DNA of 64,000 nt from positions 75,070,501-75,134,500 of the forward strand of contig NC_133159.1 in assembly GCF_040802235.1 (NCBI RefSeq), in the 5' to 3' direction. A program made the position numbers and the translations under genes. The notes beneath the pieces are model-generated. The model was not told the origin of the DNA. It searched no databases and saw only the letters and a list, made by a program, of their open reading frames with translations. This document shows, piece by piece, positions 59,595-64,000 of the stretch. Every line of letters starts with the position of its first letter. Position 1 is the first letter of the stretch. The DNA comes from Manis javanica. Taxonomy: Eukaryota; Chordata; Mammalia; Pholidota; Manidae.

Positions 59595-59765
59595 ATGATG
59601 TCTCATTGATTCAGTTCAAATTTATGGGGTACCTACCATGTACTGGGCATTGTTCTAGGTGCTTGGTATCCAGAGTGAAAAAATGGGTAAAATCCTGCCT
59701 AGTGGAGCTCTAGTTTAGTAGGGCCAGACAGGTATTTAACAAAACAAACGGGCAAAGATCTATGT
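59595..59765 (+). repeat. Ancient interspersed repeat remnant
   Basis: 'ggggtacctaccatgtactgg', 'gcattgttctaggtgcttgg', 'ggagctctagtttagtaggg': same family as the remnant at 54,890, better preserved here. Confidence 0.55.
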
Positions 59766-60605
59766 GTGTAATACAATGGTAAGTGTGCTGCAGAGCAATA
59801 AGCAAGGAATAAAATATGCAGGCAATGGGTAGTGGAATTACATATATGGTGTACTGAGAAAGAGACAAAATAAAGGTGACCAGTGAGCTTGAAGAGGACA
59901 GGTTCAGGGAGCAGGTATGAACAGGAGGCAGGTTGATGGAGGGGTGGCCATGAAAGAAGGGAGAAGAGACCATGTAGCTTGTCTCAGCATGCAAAGGGAA
60001 GATGAGTACAGTGCCTAGGAGTACAGGGTCCAGGATTCATTTATTAAACTGGACAAAAAGGACATTTCTTGGTTATAAGCTTACAATTAAGAAAGCCCAT
60101 AAATTGCTCCTCATTAGTCTTCCCAAGATCCCATTGGGAAAACATCCTAAAAAGTCCCCTCTGCGGTCTGTGCATTTGCTGCAGTGTGGTGAAGCCATCT
60201 GTAAATGCACTGTTTTGAGGCTGTACCTCAAAAAGTACCATCCGCACACATTTCCAATACTTTACAGCGCTGGGCTGTTGTAAATTGAGAAATTAAAAAA
60301 AAATTTTGATTGTGGGGCTAGGTCTTGTTGTTAAACAGACAGTGCTCACTTTAAAGCCTCTTTAGGGCCCATTTAAGATGTTTTAATATGGCTTGATAGT
60401 TCTTTTTTTGTTTTTCATTCCTTGGGTGTGAGAGAGTTCACAAAATTCAAAGTGACAGACTAAGAGTTTGTGGGGTGAGAGTTGGGGGTGTGTCCATAAA
60501 TGCAGCCCCAGAGGAGAAAGCAGAATCTAACACAGAACATGAGCATTCCCATGGCTGCACGCTGGTCCACGCACACAGCTCACACTACAGCAAAATGAGC
60601 TTTCA

Positions 60606-60692
60606 CCCACCTCTCACCTCTCACCTCTCAACACATCTCACCTCTCACCTCTCAACCTCTCACCTCTCAACACATCTCACCCACCTCCACTA
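60606..60692. repeat. Short tandem repeat of CACCTCT type
   Basis: Repeated heptamer-like CACCTCT/CAACACATCT units, at least eight CACCTCT copies in about 87 bp, with a higher-order repeat (CACCTCTCAACACATCTCAC occurs twice). Confidence 0.9.
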
Positions 60693-60699
60693 TCCTTCA

Positions 60700-63600
60700 G
60701 AATATTGAGACCTAATAATCACACTGCAAATTAAAAGTAGAGCATAGCACTCCAATGACACAATACTAGTTTATATATCCTAAAAATGAAGTGATTCAGA
60801 CACCTGCTAGCTAGACTCTGCCTCCTTTCATTTTGTTCCTATACTTGAGGGGTGTTAGGGAAACGGACACAGCCCCTGGGGTATGCACTTTGAGGAGGAA
60901 TCAAATGGTCAGTGCTCAGTTCCTGGGCTTTTCCTGACTCTTTCCCCCACTTTTTTTCATATCGTCAATATATTCAGCTGATATTACTTCCTATTTCATT
61001 CCCTCTGCCTACACCTTGGTTCATCGCAGTAAGAATTCTGAAGTTCTACTTGTTAGAGTGGCCAGTTCTTGAAGGAAGACATGGAACTTCGGCACAGGAC
61101 TCTGCATTGTTTTCTTTGCTAGCTGATGGGACAGTGGCAAAACAAACTTCTCCCTCCCAAGGTGAGTTTCTTCTCAATTTTGCAGAGATCCTGGTGTACT
61201 CTTCTTTTTCCCAGATTATTTACCCAATACAAAAAGAATTCAAGCCAAATAAATAAAGTTTACCTTGTATTGGAAGGTTTTCTACCACCAGGGGCAATGG
61301 AGCCTCAAGAACTTAAGTTCATTGAAATTATAAAGAAATAGTTGCACTTGTCTTTCTGTGACATACAGTTCCTGTTCCCACGCATGTTTGGAAAAGCTCT
61401 CACCATCACAGACACTTTGGCGTTCTGCTTCAGCTCCTGGGTTTTGGCCTTCATGCACACTAATACTTCAAAGTTTGGACTTGCATAAATACCTTGTTTT
61501 TCTTAGACTGTGATATTTTTATAGAAGTAGATCTAGGTGTGTATAAGAAATGTTGTCTCTTGCAGGAGTAAAGCTCCCTGGAAATAGTTTCAATTCCCAA
61601 TAATATGAGAAACTATCTCTTGAATTCATATTTCCTAGGGATGAGGGCAACTTTCCAGGCCAGCACAGAAGAATTTTGCATCTGTGTAAGGTTCTGTCAC
61701 CTAGCTTCTCTGTCAAGGAATGAGACTGCAGTTTTTAAAAAGGCAGAGCTCTTCCTCAGAGCAGTTCTCATGCACCTTATCGAGATCATTAGCATGATAC
61801 ACCTGATGTGTCATTAGATTTGCTACATCATTGGTACATCCTGTCCAAACACTGATCACCAAGCCAGCATAGGCGGCCCTCCCGCCCTTTACTGTTGTCT
61901 CTTTGTGTTTTAGTCTGTCTTAAATGGTGGTAAGGGAAGAAGCATGATAGCTTTGTCTTCAGTCTGGAGACATTACTATTCACTTGGTATAAACAAGGCT
62001 ACGCCCAGACCAGCCAGTTAATAGGTTCCCTGATCAGCTAAAAACTGGGTTGCTATTAACTGCATCCATTAACTGTAACTACTGCTGGCTGGCTCCCCAT
62101 TTAGTACATACGATTCAACTCGTACTCACTCTTCCCGCTCTCTATGATGAGCTTGACCATGTGACTTTGTTTGCAAATTGAAAGTGAGTGGAAGGGACAC
62201 TGTGTCATTCCTGAGTAGAGTTTTTAAAAGATATTACAGGTTCCCATGAGCCCTATTGTGCACCAAATGCACTCCACAATGAGGACAGCAGGTCCCAGGA
62301 AGGAAATGCTCCTTCGGGTCAGTCACAGATGAAAAGGACACAAGCACTGGCCCTGAATCTAGCCCCGGAGGAAAATTTCTGTAGCCAATATGAGTTACAG
62401 ACAATAAATATTTGTTTTTATAAACCCCTCACATTTTGGGTATTATGTTACGCAATGTTATTACAGTAAAAGCTAAGAAAATGTTCCGCCCCGCCCCTCA
62501 CCACCGTAATCGTGCTACGTGACTGACTTCTCCTTTCTGCGCTGCCTTGGCACGTCTCCAGGACATCAGGGGGAAGTGTACATAGGAAGTGCTGGTTCAT
62601 AAGCTCCTTGGGAGTTTTCTGCATCTAATCTGAAATGGGCCCCCATACTCGGAGGGCGGGAAGAGACTGCAGAGAGAGGCAGGCCACTCCACATTGGTAG
62701 GTGGCAGGTGCACTAAGCAGAGGAAGCTTACATACGAGGCTCGTCTTGGAAAGCTGCAAGACGAGTAGTTCTCCAACATGCTGCCAAATCTTAACTTTAT
62801 TCAGAGGCCTTAACTAGATTCAGTCATGTATATGGTACAGATGTTCTCAACACATCTCTATCCCAGAACCATGTCCTTTGGGGCAGCCTCTGGCAGTGGG
62901 GAAGGCAAGTAGAACCCACACTCCAAAGACAGGGAAGGGGATGAAGAGCCTCCGATGCTGACATCCAGCTCATGATTCAACCAGCAATCACGTCTCCTCA
63001 GTTACCTTTCCCAACATGAGGTTAAGTCAGATGCAGGTGGAGAACTTCTCTGAGTACTAGTAAATGTGGTGCTATCTGTTGACAAGGAAGAAATCCTGAT
63101 TAGATGCCAAACAAAAGGATTTCTAGAAAGGCTGACTGCAGGGAGTGGATGAGTGAAGCACGGCTGCTGTGTGTACAGCAAAGCCGTTCGGGTCGATCCT
63201 GCCTAAGCTTTGGGCACAGGAGTCACACTGTGACTGCCATTACACGGCTTCTTTCTTTTCTTTCCTGGGGATACAGAGTTAAATAGGATATGATCTCTGC
63301 CTTCGAAGTGCCTTAGCAATAACAACAACTAGAATTAGTTTTATTTGTTAGTAACAGAAAAGAAAACAAGTAAATCATAGCATAAGGAAGATGAAAATTG
63401 CTTTTTTGCTTGTATGTTTTCTTGTTTTCATTTTTAACTCTCACAACATAAGTCTGCAAAGTCTGAAGGTAATTAATCCAGAACTAGTATTGAGGCTTTG
63501 CTCTCCAAAGTCAATATGGCACAATATTCTTGAAACATGGCTGATGGTAGACATTAGAGTCACCCATGCAGTGACCCTGAGGAAGACAGCAAAATCAAAA

Positions 63601-64000
63601 TCAAAAGTAATTTTTGGTGTTCTCAGCTACTTAGGACAACTACACCTATGTCAGTGGATTGACGAATGTATGCGAGGGAAGGGAGTTTGGAAGGTCCATG
63701 TTTTCTTCAGGAATCCAAAGATACCTGCTTCCTCATTTTCCCCAGCTCCAACCCTGGAAGGATTTCACATGAAGGGCCCTTAGCACATGCAAAATCTGTT
63801 CAGACCTTCTGTAGGGGGTCAAGGGACGTGGGGCCTGATCAAAGAAAAAGATACAACCATGAGGTGGCAGCTTTTGATGCTTTGAGAGGATTGCAGGTGG
63901 GGAAAGTCCCTCCCAACAGGAGTCTCTCCAGAGGCTAAGTCATAGGAGTCACTACTCAGAAGAGGGCCAGGGAACTCCTGGGGAGGAGAGACAGAGGAGA
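60700..64000. other. Unclassified intergenic sequence
   Basis: 3.3 kb with no supported gene. The 130-residue plus frame at 63,391-63,783 starts with a hydrophobic stretch but has no recognised domain. A coding-like stretch on the minus strand at about 61,470-61,395 is discussed in findings. Confidence 0.4.

Noticed and set aside
60044..60283. Overlapping open frames on both strands (67 and 93 residues)
   Set aside because: No recognisable domain. Overlap on both strands suggests a low-stop stretch, possibly an old repeat.
63391..63783. 130-residue plus-strand frame with a signal-peptide-like start
   Set aside because: No cysteine pattern, domain, promoter or splice support. A frame of this length is expected by chance in 64 kb.

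Overview
This is vertebrate nuclear DNA, and the evidence points to a placental mammal. It has introns with GT/AG boundaries, heavy LINE-1 (L1) content of several ages, ancient mammalian repeats (MIR, L2, MER5A-like), LTRs and a (CA)n microsatellite. I saw no Alu, rodent B1/B2, ruminant BovB or carnivore tRNA-Lys SINE. Together with a distinctive L1 3' UTR, that suggests a laurasiatherian with L1-dominated, SINE-poor DNA (pangolin-like is my guess, not proven). No bacterial features, CRISPR array, rRNA or tRNA gene was seen.

Layout: 1-15,270 is a stack of L1 copies, mostly antisense: a near full-length copy (about 88-6,310), older rearranged fragments, then a near full-length copy joined tail-first to an extra L1 3' fragment (8,345-14,990). 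15,271-29,700 holds the one clear intact gene, on the minus strand: a guanylate-binding protein closest to GBP1. It has ten coding exons and one 5' UTR exon. The exons join in phase to an uninterrupted 591-residue protein with GTPase motifs and a C-terminal CaaX box (CLLS). Its promoter carries an adjacent GAS and ISRE pair, as expected of an interferon-inducible GBP. Introns hold an old L1, MIR, MER5A-like and LTR sequences. 29,700-37,220 is intergenic with MIR/L2 and nested L1 pieces. 37,226-44,760 is a sense-strand L1 of about 6.6 kb with a tandem-repeat 5' UTR, again joined to an extra L1 3' fragment. 44,765-53,400 is a mosaic of older L1s invaded by later elements. 53,400-64,000 is mostly unannotated intergenic DNA; it contains a decayed exon 2 of a second GBP, of the GBP4/6/7 type, at 59,030-59,197. 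The window therefore lies inside a GBP gene cluster.

Only the GBP1-like gene looks functional. Its predicted product is an interferon-induced dynamin-superfamily GTPase of cell-autonomous immunity. I found no new protein system. The most unusual signals are structural: a 136-bp piece of L1 ORF1 copied into ORF2 of the same element after it had decayed; two L1 tandems with the same ORF2 breakpoint at an endonuclease-like A-tract; monomeric repeats in an L1 5' UTR; nested insertions with readable target-site duplications; and a possible relic of another GBP-type promoter near 51.8 kb.
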